Source of the DNA: Sinotaia quadrata
Taxonomy: Eukaryota; Mollusca; Gastropoda; Architaenioglossa; Viviparidae
Assembly: GCA_028829895.1 (NCBI GenBank)
Contig: CM054181.1
Location: forward strand, 44,384,759 to 44,448,758
Length of the DNA stretch: 64,000 nucleotides
Reading direction: 5' to 3'
The notes beneath the pieces were generated by a model. The model was not told the origin of the DNA. It was given only the letters and a program-made list of their open reading frames with translations, and ran no database searches. Every line of letters begins with the position of its first letter. The first letter of the stretch is position 1. A program made the position numbers and the translations under genes. Shown in pieces: positions 47,770 through 61,200 of the stretch.

Positions 47770-48765
47770 TTTTTTCAGTTTCTTGAGTTAAAAATTTGAA
47801 AGAATAATAAGCAAAATATTGAATGTATCATTAATGTGTTTCTTGTCAACCTTGTTTAAAAGGTTCGTAATACCTATAGAAAACTAGTAGTTTCATTCTT
47901 TTTTTTTTTAAAGAACTAGTGTCAAAGCTAAACGGTACTTTGTTTATTTAAATTGTATAGCTTATTGACACATTTAATCAGGCAAACTGACCGGTGTGCG
48001 TGTGTGTATGTAGAAACCATTCAACTAAACTGTGGTACTAAGACTGAAAACAATAATACATATATGATAATTAGTGAGAAAAGCTCCAAACACATAATAT
48101 CAAATCTATTTTAAAAAAATCAAAATTGCAAGCTGTTGGTACTAAAAAAAAATATCAAATGATCAAAACTAATAATCATTGAGAAAAGTTTCACCACTCA
48201 AAATTAACAGTTATTGAGGGAAATGTTAACAATACATGTAAAGCTTTACACTGCAAAATGGATTGTAATTATATTTTTTTAAAAAATAAATAAAAATAAG
48301 AAATTAATAGTTAACAAGGATGGCATCAATCACAACACTCACTTACTGAGGATATTTTCAACTTTATAAAAAAAAAATTAAAAATATGACGGTGAGAATA
48401 ACATAATTCAAAACTGACAGTTACTATTTTTTTACTAATTTACTAGTTCGATAATAAGCAATTCAAAATCTGATAATTACTGAGTCCCCCATACCATTCC
48501 AAACTGACAGTTACTAGGTCAACCAAACCATCCCATGACACAAACCCACTTACCCCCACAAAAAAAAATAATTAAGAAACAAGAGAGGGGAAAGAATAGA
48601 TAAGATAAATGTAATATTTTTTAAATTAAAATTTTTTGATTAAGTAATTCATTTTTGTTGATAATCTGATTGAATTTAAACAAAAATTGTAAATCAGACA
48701 AAACAAAGCAAAACTATAGCATTCAATAAACTAACCGAGCATGCAGCCAGAAAACTGTTATATTA
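47770..48765. other. intergenic, AT-rich
   Basis: Irregular short repeats (AAAACTGACAGTTACT-like) and poly-A tracts. No exon seen. Confidence 0.5.
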
Positions 48766-48766
48766 T

Positions 48767-48811
48767 TAACCAACCAACCAACCAACCAACCAACCAACCA
48801 ACCAACCAACC
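48767..48811. repeat. microsatellite (CCAA)n
   Basis: About 11 ACCA units. Confidence 0.97.
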
Positions 48812-48884
48812 TCCAGCAAAAGAAAAGAAAGTAAGCTTTCATAACAAAAATCCTAAATCGCAAAATGCCGCACTTAGTCATCAG

Positions 48885-49453
48885 TAATGACGTCGCTTGA
48901 GAAAGCGAAACAGAAACAGTTTAGTTATAGAGTATATCCCTGTCCCCAGCTCCACCACCCCCACCCTCACCTTCACCACCGAATAATAAAATTTCGCACA
49001 AGAGTCATGGCTTAAACTAGATACGACTGCAATAATGTTCTGATAAAAGGTAACAAAATAATAAAAAAATAAAATGACAGTGTTAAGACGAATCTAGCTT
49101 TTGTGAGGCAAACTATACCTGGTATCAAGTAAAGCAAACAGTTATCTCTTCCTGTAACTGATACATCTAAATTTAGCCCAGTCGTCTGTCGTACTCAGAA
49201 TGTGTATCGTGTACTGTCGTTGTAGTTGGTTACCTGTTTATGTATTTAACTGACGCTCTCCTTGCCAGTGGGAACTGTATTTGTGCACTTTGTACTTTCG
49301 TTTTGCAAGGTTTTCCTCTAAATTAGATTTGGCCTTAAATTTTCAGATAAAACCGTGCGACTTGTTTCAATTGCTTGACAGGAAACTGAAAACCGTCATA
49401 TTGTGTTCCGCTGTTGCTGTTAGCAGTCAACGAATCTTGATACAAGATATAAG
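48885..49453 (+). promoter_or_regulatory. candidate OAS promoter with three IRF/ISRE-like sites
   Basis: GAAAGCGAAACAGAAA (48901-48916) has three GAAA boxes spaced by two bases. GAAACTGAAA (49382-49391) and the inverse ACTTTCGTTTTGC (49294-49306) fit the GAAANNGAAA / IRF pattern. An ATF/CRE-like TGACGTC precedes the first site (48888-48894). A donor-like AAG|GTAAAA at 49453/49454 could end a 5' untranslated exon, since the OAS ATG exon has an acceptor in front of it. The link to OAS is inferred. Confidence 0.4.
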
Positions 49454-49514
49454 GTAAAACATGTATCTTATCGTCATCACCACTAGTCTCATCCTTCTTC
49501 CTATTATTAATTAA

Positions 49515-49552
49515 ACATTATCATCATCATTATCATCATCATCATCATCATA
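49515..49552. repeat. microsatellite (ATC)n
   Basis: About 12 imperfect ATC units. Confidence 0.85.
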
Positions 49553-50034
49553 ATCCGCCTTTTTGCCCCTCATTATTATTGTTATTTGATGGTAGTATTT
49601 TTAATATTTTCGCTCTGAAAACTTTCTTTCTTTGTCAGCGCAATAATTATTTCATTAAACTGACTCGCATTGAACGATATTTGTTAAGTATTGAAATTAG
49701 TATATAACGTTTGGACACTCGAGATATAAAACAAAACAATATTAAATAATTTACATGACTATATAAAGTAAATGCATTAAAAAAGTAAAGTAAATAAATA
49801 AATAAATAGTTAGGCGAAGATTATTTCACGAGGCCGTGAATGCCTGCAGTATTATAATACCGTCGAAAGGTCCGGGCGAGTTTATAGTTTCAGCACGCTA
49901 ATGCACAACAGGCATTGAAGAGAAACACACATACTTAAACCTATCACTGCAGCCACTGAAGCGAAACGAACTTTATGGTGGTAATGAAATGTGAGTTTAC
50001 TGGATTTTAAGTGCAAATTATATCTAATTACACA

Positions 50035-50370
50035 CGTAGTTACACAAATGGAAAATATAACTCTGCCTACTCCTATTTATGTTCGTAACATGTAGTTACA
50101 CAAATGGAAAATATAACTCTGTCTACTTCTATTTATGTTCCTAACACGTAGTTACACAATGGAAAATATAACTCTGTCTACTCCTATTTATGTTCGTAAC
50201 ATGTAGTTACACAAATGGAAAATATAACTCTATCTACTCCTATTTATGTTCGTAACATGTAGTTACACAAATGGAAAATATAACTCTGCCTACTTCTATT
50301 TATGTTCGTAACATGTAGTTACACAATGGAAAATATAACTCTGTCTACTCCTATTTATGTTCGTAACACG
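50035..50370. repeat. minisatellite, about 57 bp x 6
   Basis: Units with GTAGTTACACAAATGGAAAA and TATAACTCTGTCTACTCC. Confidence 0.94.
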
Positions 50371-50379
50371 AACGCCGTA

Positions 50380-51030
50380 TATGGGTGCACGATGTTGTAT
50401 AATTAAAACGGTCCGTATTGTGTCTTTGATATATTGCTATACGAAAATAGTGAGACAAAAGCTGCTGACGACATATTTTCATGCAAATTATCTATATATG
50501 AATGACAAGTTGCTACTGACAGATTACCGTGCAAAATACTTGTAACATTGATTGCCAGTTGAATGCCAAATAAAGAAAACGTTAAGAATTGAGGAAATGG
50601 CCTTGATTCTAAAGGCACATCCGTCTCTCGCTTGAGTTAGGTTAGCAATAAATATGTAAATAAGTGAACAAAGAGGGAAACAGGAGATAATTAATGGTGA
50701 TTTACAAAATACAAAGGAATATTTAAATAAGTGAACAAAAGATAGACGCAGATGGTAATCAATATAGTTTACACATTCAAGAGGAGTTTGGTAAATAAAA
50801 TTGATTGCATCAATTCAAACAAACTGTAACTTGTGTTATACTTTGCCTATCTGTCATGTACACAGACACACATGCTTACACAAAAATACAAACACACTCG
50901 CATACACCCCGACTTCATTATTGCTATCTAATTCACAAACACATACATACATGCTGCATTTTAATGTCCTAAGTGTTAACACAATTTATTTTCATGCATA
51001 GTGTTAATCTATGACAATATCTATCGATAA
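50380..51030. other. intergenic, nothing recognised
   Basis: No exon or element supported. Confidence 0.5.
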
Positions 51031-51032
51031 TG

Positions 51033-51033
<1 letters not shown>

Positions 51034-51081
<48 letters not shown>
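51034..51081. repeat. microsatellite (TA)n
   Basis: About 23 uninterrupted TA units. Confidence 0.97.
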
Positions 51082-51084
<3 letters not shown>

Positions 51085-51089
51085 CATAT

Positions 51090-52590
51090 TGTTTGCTAGT
51101 TAGTTACATATATTCCCACATGCATATAAGCATTAGAACACATGGCTTAAATAAAATACATTATCCATTTATAATCGCGATATGTTGTACGAATTTTGAT
51201 TTGTTGTATATTTCACGTGAACATTACATACACATGTCACGAAGTTGATAGACCATGACGACACATTCAGATAAGTAATCAGTTCTAAAAATAGATTTGT
51301 ACTTGGCGCATACCGCTAAATGTTGCACGGTATATTCAGGTCAAGTGAACACTTTGTAAAATTCAAAATTAGTTGTGACTGATAGATTGTGCATAGACAG
51401 ACACATAACAACAACAATAACAACTCTACTACTACTTCTACTATTACTACTACTACAAAGAAGATTTAATGAAGTGCTTAATCTTAAACTCTAAGTGCAT
51501 TACTATTATTATGCATAAATGTACAAGTTCTTTTATACCAGTCTACTTATGCATATAAAAACACTAAAAGGTACTGATCAAACCAAAATGAATCCCCATG
51601 CAAAAGGACAATACATATCAAAGAATTGTATTTACAAAAGATAAATATAAGTACAATGAATCTATGAATGTATAGTTTGAACAAACATTAACAAGATACA
51701 AAAGATTTTTCCTAATTAAATTAATTAATTACATGTTTGTTTTTTCAAGGGTATCATGTGTCCGTTTATGTTTAACAACTCTGTCCTAAATTAAATTACC
51801 CAAATATCAATTATAGGTTATTGATTATCTTCTAATATTAGCGACAGCCGGAGGGCCTGACCTATCTTCCACGAATATGTCAAAGATTAGGGCTGTTATT
51901 CGATGAAACACCAACAGATAAATCAACTGATATGCCCAAGCTAGTAATATTATCTCCCCCTTTATTTATTAGTTAAGAGTATGATTCTATTTCTCATGCT
52001 CCCACCCCCATATTAGCTTTCACCAGTCGATATTACAACAAATTATGTAACATAGGTGAAGATAAATAAAATTTAATAATAAAAATTATAATAAAAAGAC
52101 ATTAATTGGTTCACGGAAATTTCAAGAGTTCGTCTATCCCACCCTGCCCGATTATTGTGTATTGTCCGTTAGATTCGATCTGTTCATTTATTGAAGAGAA
52201 CACATTTAGCTAAAGTCTTCTGAAGATCTGCCATGGTTAACTCTGCTCCAACAGTAGTGAAGTCATGTCTTCCAAGAAGGCCAACTCAACATTAGATAAG
52301 CACTCTAGACGTCGTCCTCAGAGATCCTAAGTCAGTCATAGTTTAGGCTCTGGACCAGCAGTAATGAATAACATTTTCCTATAGCATCCTATAGAGTGAA
52401 TAATCATTTGGCTTTGTGGCCACAGCGATCAACTACTCTTTACAAAGTCATTATTCGTTAGCTACATGCTAACTTACAATTCAAAATCAATAAAATATAT
52501 ATAAATGGATAACAATGATTTCTTTTTAATTGTATAATTTCTCAATTATAATACAATTTGCAAGTGGTTCAAGCAATACCTATTAAACAA
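51090..52590. other. intergenic / possible OAS 5' intron, nothing recognised
   Basis: AT-rich, short ACT repeats near 51424-51455. No exon supported. Confidence 0.5.
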
Positions 52591-52594
52591 TCAC

Positions 52595-52935
52595 TTATCT
52601 ATTAGCGCCACTGGCTACAAATGGTTTAACAAGCATGAACATAACAAATACATGTGCTTATGTTATCTCAATCATTTATCTCTCTATTAGCGCCACTGGC
52701 TACAAATGGTTTAACAAGCATGAACATAACAAATACATGTGCTTATGTTATCTCAATCATTTATCTCTCTATTAGCGCCACTGGCTACAAATGGTTTAAC
52801 AAGCATGAACATAACAAATACATGTGCTTATGTTATCTCAATCATTTATCTCTCTATTAGCGCCACTGGCTACAAATGGTTTAACAAGCATGAACATAAC
52901 AAATACATGTGCTTAATTTATCTCAATCATTTCTA
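52595..52935. repeat. minisatellite, 85 bp x 4
   Basis: Units with TATTAGCGCCACTGGCTACA and TGAACATAACAAATACATGT. Almost no divergence between copies. Confidence 0.95.
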
Positions 52936-53738
52936 CAAAAATGCAATCAACGTTAACGCCACTTAGCTTGTGTGAGAAAAATACATTAGTATCGCAATCA
53001 TTTAAAAATCACATACATATTTTACTACATAGCATTCTATAAATAAGAAATTCAATAATGTAGAGAAGTCAATTGTAATTACCACTCTCGTAATTCGTGC
53101 ACGGTCAAACGAACACAAGTAGTCTGCCCGTGATCAGGTGGATGCGGTGGAAATGTGCGTCTGAGGGATTTAGTTCATTGACGAGTATACATGAATGGAC
53201 TCTTCTAGGTCAGCTAGTGGATTCTTCTACGTCATGATATGGAACGCGAATAACCAAGTATGAGCGTCTTGTATCCGGTTAACGGTTCCCCATCCCTGCT
53301 ATTCTCTCTTACCCCTCCGTGTCCTTCACCTTTTTGAGTGATCCGTATCTTACTAGGTTGTTGTAAACAACTATTGCACCACCAGTGCACAACTTGACTA
53401 GCGGAGTTATACTTCTCATAAATAATAGAAGGTTATTTAATTAAATATAGAAAAATGTTAGAAAATTGGCATAATTTGCCTAGACGCCTCTGACAAAGGG
53501 GTTCAAGTTGACACTTTCCCTTTCGAAAGCTAGCTGACATTACAAATAAATTAAAAATACACAGTAACTCATCACATTTTAATTCAATGATTTTATATTT
53601 CGTCCTCTTAAATCATTATTTTTCATTGAAATGTACATTTGTATCCTCCTCTTGCTGTATGTCTTTGACGAGCAAGTATCGAAAATTAAGGGATGCTTAT
53701 ATAAATAACTTTTCCGGTTACAGATCTACAATATAAAG

Positions 53739-53830
53739 ATGTCCAAGATATTTCCGGATAAAAGGAGTCGTGAAACATTGGACCAGTTTTACCACAGATT
53801 CATTAAGCCTACCAAACAGGAAGTCAAAGA
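53739..53830 (+). CDS. OAS: OAS exon 1
   Basis: ATG, then SKIFPDKRSRETLDQFYHRF, IKPTKQEVK; matches the OAS N-terminal helix ('LD.FI...L.P'). It ends AAAGA|GTAGGT, phase 2. An acceptor TTCCGGTTACAG ends at 53723, implying an upstream untranslated exon. Confidence 0.85.
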
Positions 53831-53894
53831 GTAGGTATATACACCATATGTTAATGTGTATGTACGGGTATGCGAGTATATACCAGTATATTTT

Positions 53895-53990
<96 letters not shown>

Positions 53991-56900
53991 CGCGTGTGTG
54001 TGTAGATAGTATGTTTGTTTATATAGTCTGAGTTTGTACTTTTGAGCTACTCTGAATTGTGTTTCTTAATGTTTGTATACAATGTATTTGTGTATCTGTA
54101 TGCTTGTGTGCCTCTATATTTCCTCAAATTACGGCAACTTTATAATGTAATGCAATAACGAAGTTAGATGATTAAAATTAATTTTTGTTTATTTGCTTTT
54201 TGTTTAGGCCTATACAGTATTCAGGAAGTTTAGAGCAAACAAAACTTTAAAATATGAATCCCTGCTTTGCGAAAGTGTTTAAAGTAATCTTCAGATGATA
54301 GCCTACGTTTTGTGAAGAGTTTTCCTTTAATATCATATAATGAATATAATTTTAGTCCAAGAATTAAAATATAACCAAACTCAGCATTTAATTAAGTGTA
54401 TTTTTCATTTATCTTTTAACTATTTTCATTTTCTCTTCCATGATAAAGAAAGTAAAACTCAAACACCAACTATTATGACAGCAGAAAAAGAATTGCAATC
54501 AACAACAACCGAAAGAAAAAAAATATGAAAAGAATAGCAAAGAACAGAAAACAGCGAACACACAGAGGGCAAAGACAGAAACTATAAATAAAATCATTCG
54601 AACTGATCAAGAGTTCATAAGAAAATCAACGTACCAACTGAAACCGAGGCCGCACGCAATGGAGAAAATACTTCAGGCCCCACCTCTCTCATCCCTGACA
54701 GTGGGGCCATAAGAAAATCAGAGCGGCAACAACATCAACAACAACTGCTGACATCGAGGCTTTCATCGAAAACGGCACCACTGCCAGAACCAACAACAAC
54801 GGCAACAATAGAGCTTTCAACAAAGAAAAAGAAAAGAAATAGACTGCCTCAACACATCAGGCGTGTCACGAATCAGCAACAACTGCAACAACAACGACCA
54901 CAACAATGCCACAGAAATTACCAACAACAACGGCAGCGACAACAACAATAGCAGTACTATAAGAAGCAGTATCCGCAGTGAGGATATTTCAACCACCCCG
55001 TTGCGGACACGATTCATCTGATGCTCGATCATCTTCACTGGCTGCCAACGCCCATCTTCGTGCATCACAACGGACAACAGGGACAGCCACAACATCAGCG
55101 ACAGCGACGACAATACCCCTAGTGAGGAGGCCAGGCGCACGTACACACTAGGTACAGACTTGGTTTATTACTAGCCTGGACTCTAAGACACCACCTCCCA
55201 CTTCAACCTCAGGAACGACAACAACAACATCCACCACAACTTTTAGCCCACGGATTACCGGGCTAGAGCCACACATATTTGCAACGAATAAACGCACAAC
55301 GATACTACAAGATTGATTAACAAAATTCTACTTCTAGGAATGCACAACGACACTACAAGACAACTTTTAAAAAAAATCTACTGCATATGACGACGTAGCC
55401 AGGGGACCGTATACCCCTTCCTCTCCACCACCCATTTGTCAGTACGAAAGCCGGAAACGCCCCCTACATTCACAAACAATAACAAGAGTTGTACCCCACG
55501 GCCTCTACTGTTTACATATCAGGGATCTAACTTTCTCACAAACAATGACAAAAGTCCTACCCTATAGCTACTACTTTATTACACTCATTCAAACAGTTTA
55601 TCTTCCCATCCACCTCTGTCCACCTTCAACTATCACTTAAGAAACAAACTTCATACAATACTTCCTAATCATGCAAATTACAAACAATATCTCATTTAAA
55701 ATTGTAGATAATAAAAAGAAAATTTACATTAAAATGTGGCAGGCTTTCCCATCGTATGGCAATGTAAAGTGACTTTCCAGATGTGTAATGTTTTATATGT
55801 AGAGGTATGTCTAGCTGTGCAATGTATATGCAGAGGAATGTCTACCTGTGTAATGTTGTATATGTAGAGGGATGTCTAGCTATGCAATGCTGTATATGTA
55901 GAGGGATATCTAGGTGTGCAATGCTGTATATGTAGAGGGATGTCTAGCTGTGCAATGCTGTATATGTAGAAGGATGTCCAGTTGTGTCATACTTTATAGG
56001 TAGTGCGATGCCCAGCTGTTTATTGTTTTATATGTACAGAGATGTCTCTAGGTATGATGACCTGTGTGAGTACCAGCATTTAAAGCTTTCTCGTTGTGGT
56101 GCATTCGATCGGTGTGTTAAAAGTAGCGTGATATGTATATAATTTGCGTGATCGGTCTGTTAAAGTGGCGCGATCGGTGTGTTAAAGTGGCGTGATATGT
56201 GTGATCAGTTGGCGCGATCCGTGTGTTAAAAGTAGCGTGATATGTGTAATCAGCTGGCGCGATCGGTGTGTTAAAAGTAGCGTGATATGTGTAATCAGCT
56301 GGCGCGATCGGCGTGTTAAAGTGGCATGATTGCAGTGAATTATGAAACATATATTACGATAGCACGTTTTGATTTTAAAGTCACATACCAACAGTGCTAC
56401 CCACTTCATTTAGGTCAAGGCGTGGATTGCTACAAGAATTATTTTTCCATTTTTCCATGAGCTTCAATGTTTTTCTGCATCATAATATTTTTGTTATTTT
56501 TCATTGGAAGTTTACAGCACAATCATAATTAATTATAATTAAGGAATTAGAAAGCAAACAAACAAAAAAGCGGTAAGCAAGCAAGCAAACAAACACAATA
56601 TTAATATTTTGCTTAAAAAAGTCACACTTCCAATGTTTCAGGATAAAGAGAACTGTGGGTAAAGCAGTGTCTTTCTTGGAGCGGGAATTCCCACACGACG
56701 GATACACAGTAAAAGAGGTCCTAACGGTTAGTTAAAAGAGAGAGAGAGCGACTAAAATAAACGCAGAACGTTAGAAAATGGTAGGGAATATAAGTTGATG
56801 TTTTATGTTTCAAATGAAATTTCAGATTATATAGTCTGTCAGGCTTTTAACGTAAACATACACATTTATCTCAGGGATACTATGTTTAATTTTAATATAT

Positions 56901-58227
56901 ATATACACATACAAATATGCACACTTATATTAATACACATACACACACATGCACAGACATCTATATAAAGAAGAGAGAGAGGAACTTCTCACTGTTCTTA
57001 ACATCCGTATGTAATTAAGCATATATATGTATGTATGTGTATGTATATGTATGTATGTGTGACGCTAACACCACCTAGTTAATGGTTATGATTATTATTA
57101 TTAATTAATAATCCATAACTAATTACAAGTGAAGATAATCTTAATTATTATTAATAATTCTCCAGAAGACACCACTCGTCTCTCTCACCTGGCGGATATG
57201 CAGGGACTGTAAATGTTTTCTTTCTTTCACAATATTCAACATAAATTTTACCGTCATAATATTTCTGTAAGTGGATAATGTCTTACTAAATGAGAAGATA
57301 AATCTGTCTTTTAATTTATATTTAATGAGTACCCTTACACCCACGTTTTTCGCCAACATAAGATTATCTATATGTTTAAGAAGGTCAATAAATTTATTAA
57401 ATCAACAATCAAATAAACAACATTAATATAATCAAAAGAATGTTGACAATTACATCAATTCACAAGAATGTTCTGTTAATGTTGGACAATTATTCAGTTT
57501 ATCCTAGCATATAGACATAAGTAGTCAATAACATAAATACATAATCACGTCCATGGATATCATCATGGAAATGAGAGTGGTGCTTTAGAGAAATAAAAAA
57601 AGTCAACTTACATAAACTGTTCAAAACTGGCGGCTGCTAAGTTGACAACAATGCTGGTTGCACACACCAACGTATTCAAGTAGAGTACAGTAGTTACTGT
57701 AGCCTGAAGTGACAACCACAAAGGCTTGCCCTGCTTATAAACTAATGATTGCCTTTATGACCGCGTTCAAGTTATGTCCAAATTCAAAGTGATTAAAATA
57801 GAGTACCTCTTCAACAAACAAACTTATAGTCCATCCCCACTGGATGATTTGTTATGAACAAGTGTGAAACTATTAGTCAGAAAAAAATACTCATCCAGTT
57901 GGAACTGGTTTGGATTGCGTCAGCAATTTTCTAGCATATTCTCAACTCGAGTTGTTTACTCTAACTCTGACACTTACAAAAAATACCATCATAAGGAGTG
58001 CCCGAAGTTGGGTCACTTTAACAATTTAACAATTTATATAACAATTAAGTCGAGAAATAGCATAGACAAATTTACTCCGCCACAGTATATATGTATATGT
58101 GTATAAATATAAAACACTGACAGCAAGAAAGAGATAGACAAATAGGCAGATAGAAAGACTGATGGATGGATAGATGGATGGCCGGTCTGGCGGGCAGATG
58201 GTTAGATAGATAGACAGGCAGACAGAC

Positions 58228-58274
<47 letters not shown>

Positions 58275-61200
58275 CAGATAGATTATATTGTATTGAATAT
58301 CTCATTTTCATAGTCTTTATTTATTTGTAATTTTTATAGATTTTCAGTTAATCTACATGTTCCCACATTTTATGTTATCAGTATAACATGAGTAGGGTTA
58401 TTTGATTGTGTCAGGCTGGCTCAGTGGGCAAGGGAACAAATGTGCATGGAGACGCAGATATTGATCTCGTGTTCTTCGTGAATGGATTGGAAAGTGTCGG
58501 TGACTTAAGACAAAAGTTGCCTGATTTTTTGAGTCACTTAATGGACAGGGCCGAGTGTGAAGATTGGCTGGACATTGAAGCGAGAAAGACTACGAACAGT
58601 TCATTCTCTTGCAAACTCGAAGGATACAAATTGGATATTTTACCTGCCTTTGATGTCTGCTGGCGTAAGTAGTAAATGTTAAAATTTTTTCTCTTCCTTT
58701 ATTCGCTCTAACTTAAGTAAAAAATCTTGCGTAGTGCTATTACCTTATATATATCCACTGCACCTTTGTCTTTCTCTGTCTCTCTATGTCTTTCTTTCCA
58801 TCCATCCATCTATCCACCCACTATTATCACTTGTCTCTAATAACTCTATTTCTATTCTCTGATAAGAACTATCCTGTGATTTGTATTGACACTATTGTTG
58901 AATGAATTGTATTTTAGAATATAAGAATGTGTAGATATAAACAAATATTTGAACATGTTTCTATGGAAATATTGATGTTAAGTAATCTTTTCAATTGTAT
59001 TTGTTATAGGTAATTTGTTTATTGATTTAATAAATTTATTGTTAAGTTTATTGATCTTCTTACGTATATTGATAACCTTTTGTTGGATTTGAAAGTGAGT
59101 GGATGGGGGGCTTTGCTAAATATATATTAAATACGGGTTTGTCTTCTCCTTTATTAAGAAGTTTTCCACCTTCAGAAATATTGTTTGACGGTAAATGTTG
59201 GTTCTTTAATGTTGTGGAAGACAGAAAACGTTTACAGCACCCTCATATCTTGCAAGTGAAAGAGGCGAGTGGTGTCTGCTGGAGAATTATTAATAACATA
59301 AATAAGATCCTCATCACTTGTAATTAATTATGGACGATGAATTAATTAATAATAACTATATTCATTTACTAAGTGGCGTTGGCATCACACTATTTGTCTA
59401 CCCTATTTTTCTGTGCGTATGTCTATCTTCATGTCTTATGTCTGTTTGCTTGACTGCATTGTAGTCTTTCTTTCTGTCAGGACTTTTGCTTGCCTACTGA
59501 AGAGTCAGTATGTGAATCTGTCTCTCTGGCTTTCTAATATTTATCACATAAATATTGTATAATTGTTGTTTAGATTTCAATTGTAATCAATAATGTTTTG
59601 TATAAATAATATAATAGTTTAACAAATTTTAATAATGTATATATGTTGGGGGTCGTGGTAATGAGGATCTTTCACATATTTACTTGTTCAAATCTGATCT
59701 TTTCATTGCAGACTACGATTCTAATGAAGACATTTACACAGCTATGAGCAATCGTCAAAAGAGAAAAGATTTGAACATGGACGAAATTGCACAGGAATTT
59801 TCAGCATCACTTTCACCTTTAAATGTATGTGATTTATTTAATAATAGTGCAAGACTAAACACATTACATGTAATTGACTTATTAGTTAAAATTAAAAGAA
59901 AACGCCTTTCAGGCATTTGATTTATTAGTACAAAAATAAACAAATGATCGGTTTTTGGCTTATCTGTTAAAGAATAAAGAAAAACCCACATTACAGATAC
60001 TTAACTTAATAATGCAAACAAAAAAAATAAAAACAAGTCACACTCGTTTGACTTATTGGTGCAAAAATAAAAGAAATACATAACAGGTGTTTGACTTATT
60101 AATGCAAATATTATAAAAGATATACTACATTTAATTGATTTATTAGTGCAAAAAATAAAGAAAAACACATTACAGGTTTTTAACGTAGTAGTGCAAAGAA
60201 ATAAAGAAAAACGCATTAAAAGGGCACAATAATAAGGTAATAATGTTTTGAAAGGACGTAAAAAGAAACCACATCATTCAATCTAAGTCAAAAAAACACT
60301 ATATTATGATGCTACGATGCTACTGGGATGGTGATCCTTTCTCCATTTCACAAATATCGAGCTACAACTCTTTCTTTCTTGGTGTCGAGAAATTATGTTC
60401 TTAAAGGAATAGTAATATTTATTCCGATAATTTCTTTCTGCAGTGAGCAAGAAAAATAGTTTATGTAAAAAAAACAATAGATTATTGTTGGTAAATTACA
60501 TTAATTTAAAATGTCTCTGTAAAAAGACAATACATTGTTGTTGGTAAATAACATTAATTTAAAATGTCTCTGTAAAAAGACAATACATTGTTGTTGGTAA
60601 ATAACATTAATTTAAAATGTCTCTGTAAAAAGACAATACATTGTTGTTGGTAAATAACATTAAATTAAAAACTTTATGTAAAAGTCAATAGATTGTTGTT
60701 GGCAAATTACATTAATTTAAAATGTTTATGCAAAAAACCCATAGATTGTTGTTTGTAAATTACATTAATTTGAAAATGAAGAAAAACTATTGAGACTGCT
60801 TGGCACTGTTATAAATACTTATGCTATTTATTTTTTGCTGTACAGCTTGACTTCATCAGAGACCTCCCTAGACAGGTCAAGAAAGTCATACGACTACTTA
60901 AATATTGGAAGAGGGTCAGTAAGGATGATGTCACTTCGTTGTAGATACTTTTTAATGGAAACATTATATATTAAATGAAATTTTCTAGACTTATAATTTC
61001 ACTGGAAAAATGGAAATCTAAACAAAACAGTGAAATAGGCACTCTCCCTTTTGAGTTATAATTTCACTAGAAATATGGAAATCTAAACAAAACAGTAAAA
61101 CAGGTATTCTCCCTTTTGAAAACTGATTACTCCTCGAAACTATCAAGTTTTTCTTTTCATTATAGTTATGCTCTTTCTCGACTCTTCGACATTAGATATG

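Noticed and set aside
54817..55146. 109-codon minus-strand ORF rich in Leu/Ser
   Set aside because: Antisense of a CAA/AAC-rich low-complexity stretch; apparent hydrophobic segments come from composition.
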